From assembly GCA_020632715.1 (NCBI GenBank), contig JACKFA010000001.1, forward strand, positions 1,807,581 through 1,871,580: a stretch of DNA of 64,000 nt. The letters are read 5' to 3'. Of the stretch, positions 8,732 to 17,179 are shown piece after piece (the first letter of the stretch is position 1; every line of letters begins with the position of its first letter). A model generated the notes under the pieces. The model worked only from the letters and a program-made list of their open reading frames with translations, was not told where the DNA came from and searched no databases. Source of the DNA: Deltaproteobacteria bacterium (GTDB lineage Bacteria; Myxococcota_A; UBA9042; PHBI01). The position numbers and the translations under genes were made by a program.

Positions 8732-9607
8732 ATGCAGCAGCGCTTGTTGGGGCTCGTCGTCAACGACGCCGCGTTGATGCCGGCGTTCGCCGAGCGCCAC
8801 GCCGAGCTGCTCGCGCTCACGGCGCCCGACGCGGCGCGCGGGGTGTGGGGGCTCGGCTTCCACGGCCACGGCGAGATGCTCGTCAAGAAGAACCCGGTCG
8901 CGAGCCCGCAGAGCGTCGGCGCGGCGCTCCAGCAGGTCCGCGCCCGCCACGTCATCATCGCGGCCGACATCGACCCGCCGTCGCGGCAGTCGCTCGAGGA
9001 CGCGCAGCCCCTCCGCTACCGCGACTGGCTCTTCGCCGCGAGCGGCACGGCGCCCCTCCGGGACGTCGAGTTCATCCGCGCCGTGCAGCGGAGCCTCCCG
9101 GACACCGCCTTCGCGCACAAGCGCGGCGCCACCGCGGAGGAGGCGCTCACGAACCACTTCATGGAGACGCTCCATCGCGCCGGCGCGCGCGACGGGCGGA
9201 AGCCCACCACCGCCATCGTGCGGCAGGCCCTCGGCACCGCCGTCCGGAGCCTGCGCGAGCTCATCGGCGACACGCCGATCGCGGTGATGCTCCACGATCA
9301 CAAGCACCTCTTCGCGCTCTCCCTCGGGCGCCCGCTCTACACGGCGTCCCTCGCGGGCGTCGCCCCGGTGAGCGGGGAGCGGCGGCCCGCGAGGGCGACC
9401 GACCAGCTCGCCCACGTGCGCGCCTCGATCATCCGTGACTGGGACGGCGTGCCCGAGCCGCCCGGCGTCGCGAGCGGCGACCCGCGTGAGGTCGCGCGCG
9501 TCTGGCGCGGCGCCTCGCCCGACGACGACAAGCTCTGGAAGCTCGTCGAGTCGGACGCCGTCGAGATCGGCGGCGACAGCGTGGTCGTCCCCTTCTCGCT
9601 CGCCTGA
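8732..9607 (+). CDS. Class II glutamine amidotransferase-like protein lacking the catalytic Cys
   Basis: 291 aa. The fold signature of the YafJ/EgtC-type glutamine amidotransferase family is visible from end to end: L-L-G-L-V at the start, G-V-W-G-L-G-F near residue 42, a W-L-F-A-A-S-G segment where active members have A-H-N-G, and an L-W-K-L near the C-terminus. The residue after Met is Gln, whereas active enzymes have the nucleophile Cys2. The start at 8732 follows CGGAGG (8721-8726) and no in-frame Cys start exists nearby. It is therefore probably a non-catalytic homologue, or an enzyme using other chemistry. It is divergent from dnaB and no partner synthase gene is adjacent. Confidence 0.6.
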   Translation: MQQRLLGLVVNDAALMPAFAERHAELLALTAPDAARGVWGLGFHGHGEMLVKKNPVASPQSVGAALQQVRARHVIIAADIDPPSRQSLEDAQPLRYRDWLFAASGTAPLRDVEFIRAVQRSLPDTAFAHKRGATAEEALTNHFMETLHRAGARDGRKPTTAIVRQALGTAVRSLRELIGDTPIAVMLHDHKHLFALSLGRPLYTASLAGVAPVSGERRPARATDQLAHVRASIIRDWDGVPEPPGVASGDPREVARVWRGASPDDDKLWKLVESDAVEIGGDSVVVPFSLA

Positions 9608-9694
9608 TCGAGCGCCGCCTGCGCGCGCCGATCGGGCGGCCGCGCCGTCGCGCCCGGCTCCGGTGATGCCGACGAAGGCGACCCCTGAACGGCA

Positions 9695-9729
9695 GAACGC
9701 CCGCCACGAAGGACTCGGGGCGGGCGTTC
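9695..9729. terminator. Bidirectional hairpin between convergent genes
   Basis: GAACGCCCGCC (9695-9705) pairs perfectly with GGCGGGCGTTC (9719-9729) around a 13-base loop. It lies between the stop at 9607 (+) and the stop at 9793 (-). There is no strong T-run on either side. Confidence 0.55.
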
Positions 9730-9792
9730 AGGTGGGGAGCGTGCGGGCGGCCCCCCGGCGGGATCTGTCGGAGCGGGTTCTCGGGCTCAGGC

Positions 9793-9975
9793 TCAGGCGG
9801 CGACGGCCTTCCGGAGGGCCGTGGCGGCTTCCCCGCGCACCTCGTAACCGAGCGACTTCATCGTCGCCAGCGGGTCGGTCGAGAGGTCGGCCGCGAGGGC
9901 GAGGTCCCGCTTCAGGACTCGCATGACCGCCTTCCACATGTTGCGAAGCTCACTGAGAGTCTCGATCTGGATCAT
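9793..9975 (-). CDS. Conserved-looking 60-aa protein of unknown function
   Basis: 60 aa, starting M-I-Q-I-E-T-L-S-E-L-R-N-M-W-K and ending in an Ala-rich tail. It has no signal peptide, no membrane segment and no Cys. The middle (D-P-L-A-T-M-K-S-L-G-Y-E-V) faintly recalls the D-P-x-x-x-L-x-x-x-G-Y-x-V pattern of Nif11-type leader peptides, but there is no cleavage motif, core peptide or modification enzyme nearby. ATG at 9973-9975 is preceded on the minus strand by CAACGAGGTCC. An alternating helical pattern and third-position G/C bias support coding. Function unknown. Confidence 0.55.
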   Translation of the reverse strand: MIQIETLSELRNMWKAVMRVLKRDLALAADLSTDPLATMKSLGYEVRGEAATALRKAVAA

Positions 9976-10174
9976 GGCGGTGGACCTCGTTGCCAGGGGG
10001 ACAGTGATCTAAGACGTGACTCGCTCCGTTTGGTTCAAACTTCTCGGCACAATTCTTGATAACGCGCCGCGAGCCCGCCTCTCATGCGGTGTTGCGGCGT
10101 TCCATTACGGGCATTAGGGACCATCGCGTCGCCCGCGTCCAGAAATGGCGACGTTAGTCGGTCGGCTCGCGCCA

Positions 10175-12796
10175 TCACCCGCGCGCGCGCCGCGCCGGAC
10201 GGTCGACGATCGGCATGAGCGCCGGCAGGAGCACGAGATCGCCGAGGATCGCGAGCACGAGCGTCGCCGCCGACAACGCGCCGAACTGCTCGAGCGCGAC
10301 GAAGTCACTCGCGACGTGGATGACGAAGCCGACGACGAGGATGAGCGTCGTGACCCCGATCGCGCGCCCCGTGTGGAGCGTGGCCTCCGCGCGCGCGGCC
10401 ACGGCGTCCGCGCCTCGCCGCCGCTCCTCGAGGTAGCGCCACACCCAGTGGATCGTGTCGTCGACGGCGATCCCGAGCGCGACGGAGAACACGATCAGCG
10501 TCGGCACGCGCACGGTCATCCCGAAGAGCCCCATCAGCGCGAGCACCATCGCGAGCGGCCACAGGTTCGGCACCATCGCGAGCGCCGCGACGCGGACGCT
10601 CCGGAAGAGCGCCGCGAGGATGAGGAGGATCGCGAAGAACGCCGTCACGAGCGAGCTCGCGAGGTCGCCGACGATGCGCGAGAGCGCGTCCGCCGCGAGC
10701 GTCGAGCTCCCCGTGATGGCCACGTCGAAGCGCCCCGCGAGCGGCGAGCCCGGGCCGAAGCGGCTCGCGAGCTCGCGCTCGAGGTCCGCGCGGAGCGCGA
10801 ACCAGGCGCGCGTCCCGACGTCGTGGCCAGCGATCGCGAGGCGTGCCCGCGTGCGGTCGGCGGTGACCACGCGGTCGAGGAGCCCGCTCCCGGCCTCGTC
10901 GAGGAGGAAGAGCAGCTGCGCGATCGCGCCCCGGTCGAGCGCCGCGAGCGGCGGGCGCGGCGCGGGCGGGTCGCCGCCGAGGTCGGCGCGCAGCGCGTCG
11001 AGGAGCGACGCCTCGGAGGTCACGCGGCTCACGAAGGCCGCGTGCGCCGGCGCCCCCTCGAGCCACGCGCCGAGCCCGGCGAGCGCCCCGACGAACGTCG
11101 GGTCGGCCACGCTCTCCGCGCAGTGCCCGGCGCTCGCGGGCGCGGACGGCCCCGCGCTCGGCGGGGTCTCCTCGATGACGAGGCCGCCGTCGTCGTCCGC
11201 GGGGGGCGCGTCCTCGATGACGAGCCCACCGTCGTCGTCCGCGGGCGCCGGCGCGCTCTCGAGCACGCAGCGCTGGTGGGGCGCGCACCCGGCGTCGCTC
11301 GCGCAGCGCCGGCCCACGTCCTCGCGCGCCGTGAAGACGATCGCGTGGGAGAGCACCCCGCTCAGGTGCTCCTCCACCGCCGCGGTGGCGAGCGCGAGCG
11401 GGTGGTCCGCGGGGAGCTCCCCGAGGGCGCGGGCGTCCGCGCGCACCTGCGCGAGCCCGACGGCGGCGAGCGCGGTCGTCGCCGCGAAGGCGAGCAGCAC
11501 CGCGCGCCGTCGGCGCTCGATGGCCGCCGCCACCCACGCGAGGCGGCGCTCGAGGCCGCGCGGCCGGCCGCCGTCGGCGGGCAGGGCAGGGGGCGCGCCC
11601 ACCGAGAGCATGATGGGGACGAGCAGCATCTGCGCGACGAACGCGAGCATCACCGCGGCGGCCGCGAAGAGCCCGAACGAGCGCACCGTCGGGATCGCCG
11701 CCGTCACGAGGGAGCCGAAGCCGACGGCCGTCGTGAGCGAGGTCACGAAGCAGGCCGGCGTCATGCGGGCCATGACCTCCGCGATCGCGCGCCGGCGCCC
11801 GGCCGGGTCGGCGGGGACGCGCGTCTCCTGCCAGCGCGCGAGGATGTGCACGCCGTCGGCGACGCCGATGACGAGCACGATGACGCCCGTCACGTTGTTC
11901 ACGAGGTTGAGCGGCTCGCCGAGGCGCTGCATGAGGCCGAGGGACGCGAGGGTCGCCGCGCCGACGCCCGGGAGCGGCACCCAGAGGGCGCGCGGGTGGC
12001 GGAAGGCGAGCAGGAGCAGGAGCGCCACGAGCGCCGCCGTGATCGGCACGAAGCGCGCGAGATCCCCGAGGGCCATCGCGGAGTAGGTCGCCTCGACGAC
12101 CGGGATCCCGGTCACGTGGACCTCGCTCCCGGGCGGGAGGCGCGCGCGGAGCGCGTCGGTCAGGGCCGGCAGGGCCGCGACGAGCGGCTCGCGCGCGTCG
12201 GCCGTGGACGCGCTCGGCGCGAAGTCCGCGGCGACGAGGGCCGTGCGACCGTCGCTCCCGAGGACGACGCCGCGGTAGAGCGCGCTCCCGGCGACGGCGC
12301 GCGCGTCGCCCGCGTAGGCGCGGCGGGCGTCGGCTGCGGCCCCGGCGGGCGCGGCGTCGAGGCGGGCGAGGGCGTCGGCGAGGCAGCGCGCGTGGATCTC
12401 GCCGCGGCGGAGGCACGCGAGCCCGTCGGGGGCGAGGACGCTCTCGGGGTCGAGCTCGGGGCGGGCGCGGAGGGCGTCGGCGAGGCCGTCCATCGCGCGG
12501 ACGACGTCGGGGGCGAGGACGCCGAGCCCGTCGGCGTCAGCGCCACCCGCGCCCGGGACGACGACGAGCACGACGACCTTGTCGACGTCCTCGCCGAAGT
12601 CGGCGCGCATGGCGTCGAGCTCGGCGCGCTCGGCCTCGTCGGCGACGAGCAGCCCCTCGAACGAGAAGTCGACGGCGAGCTCCTCGGGGGGCCACAGCGC
12701 GGCGCCGAGCCACACCGTCACGGCGGTCACCGCGAGCAGGATGGGCCAGCGAAACCGCAGGACGCCGAGGTAGAAGCCCGTCACGCGGGCTTCCAT
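10175..12796 (-). CDS. RND superfamily (MMPL-type) exporter
   Basis: 873 aa integral inner-membrane transporter of the RND/MMPL family, which moves lipids or other hydrophobic cargo using the proton gradient. The layout is one N-terminal TM helix (R-F-R-W-P-I-L-L-A-V-T), a first periplasmic domain, five or six TM helices, a second TM helix (R-R-A-V-L-L-A-F), a second periplasmic domain and a final TM bundle. The hallmark G-x-x-x-D region in the TM bundles is G-V-A-D-G-V-H-I-L and G-I-A-V-D-D-T-I-H-W. Start ATG at 12796 is right before the first helix; the frame is open further upstream but without coding character. The second periplasmic domain holds a Cys-rich insertion with a repeated D-D-D-G-G-L-V-I-E segment (about 11150-11330). 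Substrate unknown. Confidence 0.88.
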   Translation of the reverse strand: MEARVTGFYLGVLRFRWPILLAVTAVTVWLGAALWPPEELAVDFSFEGLLVADEAERAELDAMRADFGEDVDKVVVLVVVPGAGGADADGLGVLAPDVVRAMDGLADALRARPELDPESVLAPDGLACLRRGEIHARCLADALARLDAAPAGAAADARRAYAGDARAVAGSALYRGVVLGSDGRTALVAADFAPSASTADAREPLVAALPALTDALRARLPPGSEVHVTGIPVVEATYSAMALGDLARFVPITAALVALLLLLAFRHPRALWVPLPGVGAATLASLGLMQRLGEPLNLVNNVTGVIVLVIGVADGVHILARWQETRVPADPAGRRRAIAEVMARMTPACFVTSLTTAVGFGSLVTAAIPTVRSFGLFAAAAVMLAFVAQMLLVPIMLSVGAPPALPADGGRPRGLERRLAWVAAAIERRRRAVLLAFAATTALAAVGLAQVRADARALGELPADHPLALATAAVEEHLSGVLSHAIVFTAREDVGRRCASDAGCAPHQRCVLESAPAPADDDGGLVIEDAPPADDDGGLVIEETPPSAGPSAPASAGHCAESVADPTFVGALAGLGAWLEGAPAHAAFVSRVTSEASLLDALRADLGGDPPAPRPPLAALDRGAIAQLLFLLDEAGSGLLDRVVTADRTRARLAIAGHDVGTRAWFALRADLERELASRFGPGSPLAGRFDVAITGSSTLAADALSRIVGDLASSLVTAFFAILLILAALFRSVRVAALAMVPNLWPLAMVLALMGLFGMTVRVPTLIVFSVALGIAVDDTIHWVWRYLEERRRGADAVAARAEATLHTGRAIGVTTLILVVGFVIHVASDFVALEQFGALSAATLVLAILGDLVLLPALMPIVDRPARRARG

Positions 12797-12946
12797 AGCA
12801 GGAATCGCGGGTGCTGAAACGTTACATCCCCGCGCCGCGCGCGGTGATCGCCCTCGCCACCGCGGGCAACCCACCCCCGACACGGCGCCGGACGCCGAGC
12901 GCATGCTCCCGGGCGCCAGGCGGCGCGTCGAGAGCCATTCCATTTG

Positions 12947-12976
12947 TTGACCCGGGCGCGACCGCGTTTGTATACC
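12947..12976 (+). promoter_or_regulatory. Promoter of UDP-glucose dehydrogenase gene
   Basis: TTGACC (12947-12952) and TATACC (12971-12976) are separated by 18 bases. They lie in a short AT-richer patch in front of a GC-rich leader of about 100 bases. Confidence 0.6.
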
Positions 12977-13084
12977 GCGGACGCCCGCGGGGGGCCGCTT
13001 CCCCCGCACCCGAGCCGGCCGCGCGCGCTGCGAGAGCGCTCGCGCCGAGCGCGCACCCAGAGAACGGCGAGCGAGGGCACCATC

Positions 13085-14389
13085 ATGATGAACGTCGCAG
13101 TGGTTGGGACCGGCTACGTGGGCCTCGTGGCCGGGGCCTGTTTCGCGGAGCTCGGGCACCGCGTGACCTGCGTCGACAACGACCCGAAGAAGCTCGAGGT
13201 GCTGCGGGGCGGCGGGATCCCGATCTACGAGCCGGGGCTCGAGGAGATGGTGCCGCGGAACGTGCAGGCGGGGCGCCTCACCTTCACGAGCGACCTCGCC
13301 GCGGCCGTGCAGGGCTCGGACGTCATCTTCATCGCGGTCGGCACGCCGCCGGGCGGCGACGGGTCGGCCGATCTGCGCGCCGTCACCGCGGTCGCCGAGG
13401 AGATCGCGGGCGCGCTCAACGGCTACAAGGTGATCGTCATGAAGTCGACCGTGCCGATCGGCACCGGCGACCGCGTGAAGGCCATCATCACGAGCCTCTC
13501 GAAGGAGGAGTTCTCGGTGGTGTCGAACCCCGAGTTCCTGCGCGAGGGCGTCGCGGTCGACGACTTCATGCGCCCCGACCGCATCGTGGTCGGCGCCTCG
13601 GAGGAGCGCGCCGTCGACGTGATGCGCAAGCTCTACCGGCCGCTCACGCGCGAGGGCGCGAAGCTCATGGTGATGGACATCCGCTCGAGCGAGATGACCA
13701 AGTACGCGTCGAACGCGATGCTCGCGACGCGGATCTCGTTCGTGAACGAGGTGTCGCGCCTGTGTGACGTGGTGGGCGCCGACATCGAGAACGTGCGCCG
13801 CGGCATGGGCGCCGACACGCGCATCGGCGAGGAGTTCCTGCGGGCCGGCGTCGGCTTCGGCGGGAGCTGCTTCCCGAAGGACGTCCGCGCGCTGCTGCAG
13901 AGCGCGCGCGAGTACAACGTCGAGCTCGGCGTGGTCGACGCGGTCTTCCGCGCGAACGAGCTCCAGAAGCAGCGCATGGTCGACGTGATCCAGGGCGACT
14001 TCGGCGAGTCGCTCGCGGGGCGCCGCTTCGCGATGTGGGGGCTCGCCTTCAAGGCGCGCACCGACGACATGCGCGAGGCGCCGTCGATCACGATCGCGCG
14101 CGGGCTCATCGCGGCCGGCGCCGAGGTGGTCGCGTACGATCCCGAGGCCCACGAGACGGCGCACGCCGTGCTCGGCGACACCATCCAGTACGCGGCCGAC
14201 GCCTACGCGGCGGTCGAGGGCGCCGACGCGCTCGTGCTCGTGACGGACTGGGCCGCGTTCACGTCGCCCGACTGGGAGCGCGTGTGGGCGCTCATGCGCG
14301 AGCCGAACCTCTACGACGGCCGGAACCTGTGGGAGCCGCGCGAGCTCACCGCGATGGGCTTCCGGTACCGCGGCATCGGCCGGCGGTAG
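13085..14389 (+). CDS. ugd: UDP-glucose 6-dehydrogenase
   Basis: Oxidises UDP-glucose to UDP-glucuronate with NAD+, supplying precursors for surface polysaccharide. 434 aa, normal length. The Rossmann motif G-T-G-Y-V-G-L-V-A-G is at residues 8-17. S-T-V-P-I-G-T-G, the N-P-E-F-L-R-E-G loop, the K-Y-A-S-N-A lysine helix and the active-site G-F-G-G-S-C-F-P-K-D with the catalytic Cys (about residue 261) are all present. Two adjacent ATGs (13085 and 13088) are possible; GAGGG at 13073-13077 fits either. It has its own promoter and is divergent from the RND exporter. No polysaccharide cluster adjoins it. Confidence 0.95.
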   Translation: MMNVAVVGTGYVGLVAGACFAELGHRVTCVDNDPKKLEVLRGGGIPIYEPGLEEMVPRNVQAGRLTFTSDLAAAVQGSDVIFIAVGTPPGGDGSADLRAVTAVAEEIAGALNGYKVIVMKSTVPIGTGDRVKAIITSLSKEEFSVVSNPEFLREGVAVDDFMRPDRIVVGASEERAVDVMRKLYRPLTREGAKLMVMDIRSSEMTKYASNAMLATRISFVNEVSRLCDVVGADIENVRRGMGADTRIGEEFLRAGVGFGGSCFPKDVRALLQSAREYNVELGVVDAVFRANELQKQRMVDVIQGDFGESLAGRRFAMWGLAFKARTDDMREAPSITIARGLIAAGAEVVAYDPEAHETAHAVLGDTIQYAADAYAAVEGADALVLVTDWAAFTSPDWERVWALMREPNLYDGRNLWEPRELTAMGFRYRGIGRR

Positions 14390-14503
14390 GGGAGGGAGCC
14401 GGCGAGCCCGGGCTCGCGTGAGCGAACTGTGCGTGCGGTGTGAGTGGCACCTCGGGCGCCCGTCCCGTATCGGGAGAGGGAACCATCGCCCGCAGGTGAC
14501 CCC

Positions 14504-15316
14504 ATGCTCAGCCTCCGCCCCGCCTTCCTGCTCGCCCTCGCCGCCGTCGCGTCTCCCGCGCTCTCCGCCTGTGTCGGCGGTGGCGGCGGCGGGACCTGCG
14601 TCAACGGCCGGCAGGATCCCACGGAGGAGGGCGTCGACTGCGGCGGCGTCTGCGGGCTCTGCCCCGACACGGCCTGCGACGTCGACAGCGACTGCGCGAG
14701 CCTCCACTGCGTCGAGGCCGCCTGCGTCGCGCCGACCTGCACCGACGGCATCCGCAACGGCCGCGAGCTCGGCGTCGACTGCGGCGGCTCCTGCCGCCCC
14801 TGCGCGATCACGACCACCGACACCTGCAGCGACGGCGTCCGGAACGGCGACGAGGTCGACGTCGACTGCGGCGGGAGCTGCGCGGCCTGCGCCCCCACTC
14901 CGGTGAGCTGCGACGACGGCGTCCGGAACGGCAGCGAGACCGGCGTCGACTGCGGCGGGACCTGCCCCGCGTGTCAGGCGGCGGACCCCTGCGCCGACGG
15001 CGTGCAGAACGGCGACGAGACCGACACCGACTGCGGCGGCTCCTGCTCGCCGTGCCTCCTCGGGAGCGACTGCCTCGGCGACGACGACTGCGTGAGCGGT
15101 CTCTGTGGTGGCGACCTCGGCTGCGTCGCGTCCGTGACCTGTGAGCAAGCCTACGACTGCGTCGCCACCACGTGCGCGCCGGAGGACCTCCCGACCTGTG
15201 CCCAGGCGTGCTTCGACCACGTACCCGAGTCCTCGGGCGTCACCGCCGCGAACGCGGTCGCCTGCCTCGTCCAGGAGAGGGATCTCGCCATCTGCAAGGC
15301 GCGCTGCGGCGAGTAG
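14504..15316 (+). CDS. Cys-rich repeat lipoprotein
   Basis: 270 aa. Signal peptide with lipobox A-L-S-A-C-V, then a Gly run and five tandem units of the form C-x-D-G-x-x-N-G-x-E-x-x-x-D-C-G-G-x-C-x-x-C (about residues 28-180). Each unit has several Cys that could form its own disulfides. A final Cys-rich domain (C-E-Q-A-Y-D-C to C-K-A-R-C) differs from the repeats. Such repeats are common in exported proteins of Myxococcota; no enzyme domain is seen. The ATG at 14504 directly opens the signal peptide. Likely a surface or periplasmic lipoprotein with a binding role, which is inference. Confidence 0.75.
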   Translation: MLSLRPAFLLALAAVASPALSACVGGGGGGTCVNGRQDPTEEGVDCGGVCGLCPDTACDVDSDCASLHCVEAACVAPTCTDGIRNGRELGVDCGGSCRPCAITTTDTCSDGVRNGDEVDVDCGGSCAACAPTPVSCDDGVRNGSETGVDCGGTCPACQAADPCADGVQNGDETDTDCGGSCSPCLLGSDCLGDDDCVSGLCGGDLGCVASVTCEQAYDCVATTCAPEDLPTCAQACFDHVPESSGVTAANAVACLVQERDLAICKARCGE

Positions 15317-15415
15317 GCTAGAGCGAGGCTGCGGGCGCCGCGCTGGCGATCGCCCGGTTCAATCCCTATCCTGGGTCGCGTCCCTCCCATCGACGCCGAC
15401 CCAGGAGCCGCCTCG

Positions 15416-17152
15416 ATGATCGCCTCGCGACACCTCGCCGCGCTCGCCGCCGCCACGCTCGTCGCGACCGCCGCCGGCCGCGACGCCGGCGCGCGCCCGC
15501 CCTCCTACGAGCCGCTCTCCGCCGCGAAGCCCACCCTCGCCGAGCAGGTCCACGCCGAGACCGTCCGCGCCCAGGTCGACAACGTCCGCGCCGCCGCCGA
15601 CGCGAGCTGGGGGCGGCGCCCCGCCTCCGGCGGCCCCGCGCGGCCGACCGCGCCGCCGTCCGTCCCCTGGTGCGCCGACGCGACCCTCGCCGACCTCCAG
15701 TGCCAGCTCGTCGTCCGTCCCCTCGCCGACGCGGTCCTCCACGGGAACCGCGACGCCTCCTTCCCGGCCGCCCTCCACCGCGCCATCGCCTCGGGCCCGC
15801 CCAATCACTGCATGGCCTGGGACGACCCGCTCGCCGCGCGCGCCGACGCCTGGTCGCGCTACTGCAACACCGGCGACGACGCCCGGAAGGCCCTCGTCGC
15901 CTTCCTCCGCGGCGACGACGCCGGCGCGAGCAGGAAGACCGCCGCCGAGAAGGCCGCCGACGCCCGCGAGGAGGAGCGCCTCCGCCGCGTCGCGCGCGCG
16001 TTCAGCGACCTCGCCGCCGAGCAGGAGCGCGTCCAGAAGGCCATGGAGGGCCGCCGCGCCGACCTCCTCGCCGACTGCGACCACGGCAGCCTCGCCGCCT
16101 GCCGCGAGCTCGAGCAGGTCGCGTTCGCCCCGCCCGCGATGCCCGACGAGGTCTGGCTCCACGCCCAGGTCCAGCAGTGCCGCCTCGGCGGCGTCGACAA
16201 GTGCGCCCCGGCCGCCGACCTCCTCTGGGAGATGCGCCGCTGGATCGAGGCCATGGACCTCTACGAGGGCGCCTGCTTCAACGGCCACGGCCCCTCCTGC
16301 CTCGCCGGCACGAAGTGGATCGAGATGTTCGCCCGCATCGAGCGCGGCGCCGAGCGGCAGGCCGACGGCGAGCGCGCCCGCGCCATGCTCGCCGCGGGGT
16401 GCCGGGGCGGCGACGCCGCGAGCTGCGACGCGCTCCAGGCGAGCATCGGCGAGGGCCTCGCCGGCTGCGACGCGACCCCGGACGAGAGGTCGGCGCTCGC
16501 GAGCGCCTGCAAGGCGGGCGTGAAGGCGGCGTGCCCGCCGAAGGCGCTCGCGCCGCTGCGCCTGACCCAGGCGCGGAAGCGGTACGCCGTCGCCGCCGAG
16601 GACGGGACGACCGCCTACGACGCCGCGAAGGCGAAGCTCGCGCCGATCCGGAACGACTTCGACGCCCTCGAGAAGGCCTGTGACGCGGGGAACGGCGACG
16701 CCTGCGGTGAGCTCGTCCTGTGGGCGCGACGCCACGGCGGCGAGCGCGACTTCGAGGCCTGGCTCGCCCGCTGCCGCGTCGAGAACCGCTACTGCGACTA
16801 CGCCTTTCACATCGCGCGCGACGAGCACTGGACGGAGCACATGATGACCATCCTCGAGGGGGTCTGCGTCGACCACCCCGGCTGGGCCTCGCTCTGCCTC
16901 GAGCGGGCGAAGCGCGCGACCGGCCCGACCGACGCCCTCCTCTGGTACGACGCGGCCTGCCGCCGCGCGGAGAACGACGAGATCCGCCGCGAGGCCTGCG
17001 GGCAGGTCTACGAGGCGTGGGCGCGCCTCGAGTGCCCCGCCGCGAAGCGCCGCATGGCGGCCTTCGCGAAGGCCTCGATGGCGGTGGCCTGCGCGCGTGG
17101 GCACTACACCCTCGCGCGCGAGTCGTGCGAGGCGTTCCGCAAGGGGCGATGA
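15416..17152 (+). CDS. Secreted Cys-rich Sel1/TPR-like helical protein
   Basis: 578 aa. The N-terminal signal peptide (H-L-A-A-L-A-A-A-T-L-V-A-T-A-A-G) has no lipobox. The rest is Ala-rich alpha-helical with recurring C-D-x-G-x-x-x-A-C-x-x-L units (for example C-D-H-G-S-L-A-A-C-R-E-L and C-D-A-G-N-G-D-A-C-G-E-L), the pattern seen in Cys-containing Sel1-like repeats. A charged coiled-coil-like stretch lies around residues 175-215. It is 99 bp downstream of the Cys-rich lipoprotein gene and may share its transcript. It likely acts in the periplasm as a protein-binding scaffold, with the cysteines paired. No partner can be named. Confidence 0.65.
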   Translation: MIASRHLAALAAATLVATAAGRDAGARPPSYEPLSAAKPTLAEQVHAETVRAQVDNVRAAADASWGRRPASGGPARPTAPPSVPWCADATLADLQCQLVVRPLADAVLHGNRDASFPAALHRAIASGPPNHCMAWDDPLAARADAWSRYCNTGDDARKALVAFLRGDDAGASRKTAAEKAADAREEERLRRVARAFSDLAAEQERVQKAMEGRRADLLADCDHGSLAACRELEQVAFAPPAMPDEVWLHAQVQQCRLGGVDKCAPAADLLWEMRRWIEAMDLYEGACFNGHGPSCLAGTKWIEMFARIERGAERQADGERARAMLAAGCRGGDAASCDALQASIGEGLAGCDATPDERSALASACKAGVKAACPPKALAPLRLTQARKRYAVAAEDGTTAYDAAKAKLAPIRNDFDALEKACDAGNGDACGELVLWARRHGGERDFEAWLARCRVENRYCDYAFHIARDEHWTEHMMTILEGVCVDHPGWASLCLERAKRATGPTDALLWYDAACRRAENDEIRREACGQVYEAWARLECPAAKRRMAAFAKASMAVACARGHYTLARESCEAFRKGR

Positions 17153-17160
17153 CGCGCGCC

Positions 17161-17177
17161 ATGACGCGCCGCGTCAT
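17161..17177. repeat. 17-bp palindrome, copy 1
   Basis: ATGACGC-GCC-GCGTCAT: perfect 7-base arms with a 3-base centre. It lies between two convergent genes (stops at 17152 and 17180). The same element occurs at 37158-37174 and, with a different centre, at 63846-63862. Confidence 0.75.
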
Positions 17178-17179
17178 GG

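Noticed and set aside
10046..10060. Sigma-54 promoter-like GGCAC-N5-TTGAT on the plus strand
   Set aside because: The second box lacks the conserved GC and there is no gene downstream on that strand; the RND gene ends there from the other side.
10145..12817. Long open frame on the plus strand opposite the RND exporter
   Set aside because: The product is almost only Arg, Glu, His and Ala, as expected when a high-GC gene is read on the other strand. The minus-strand frame has full RND motifs.
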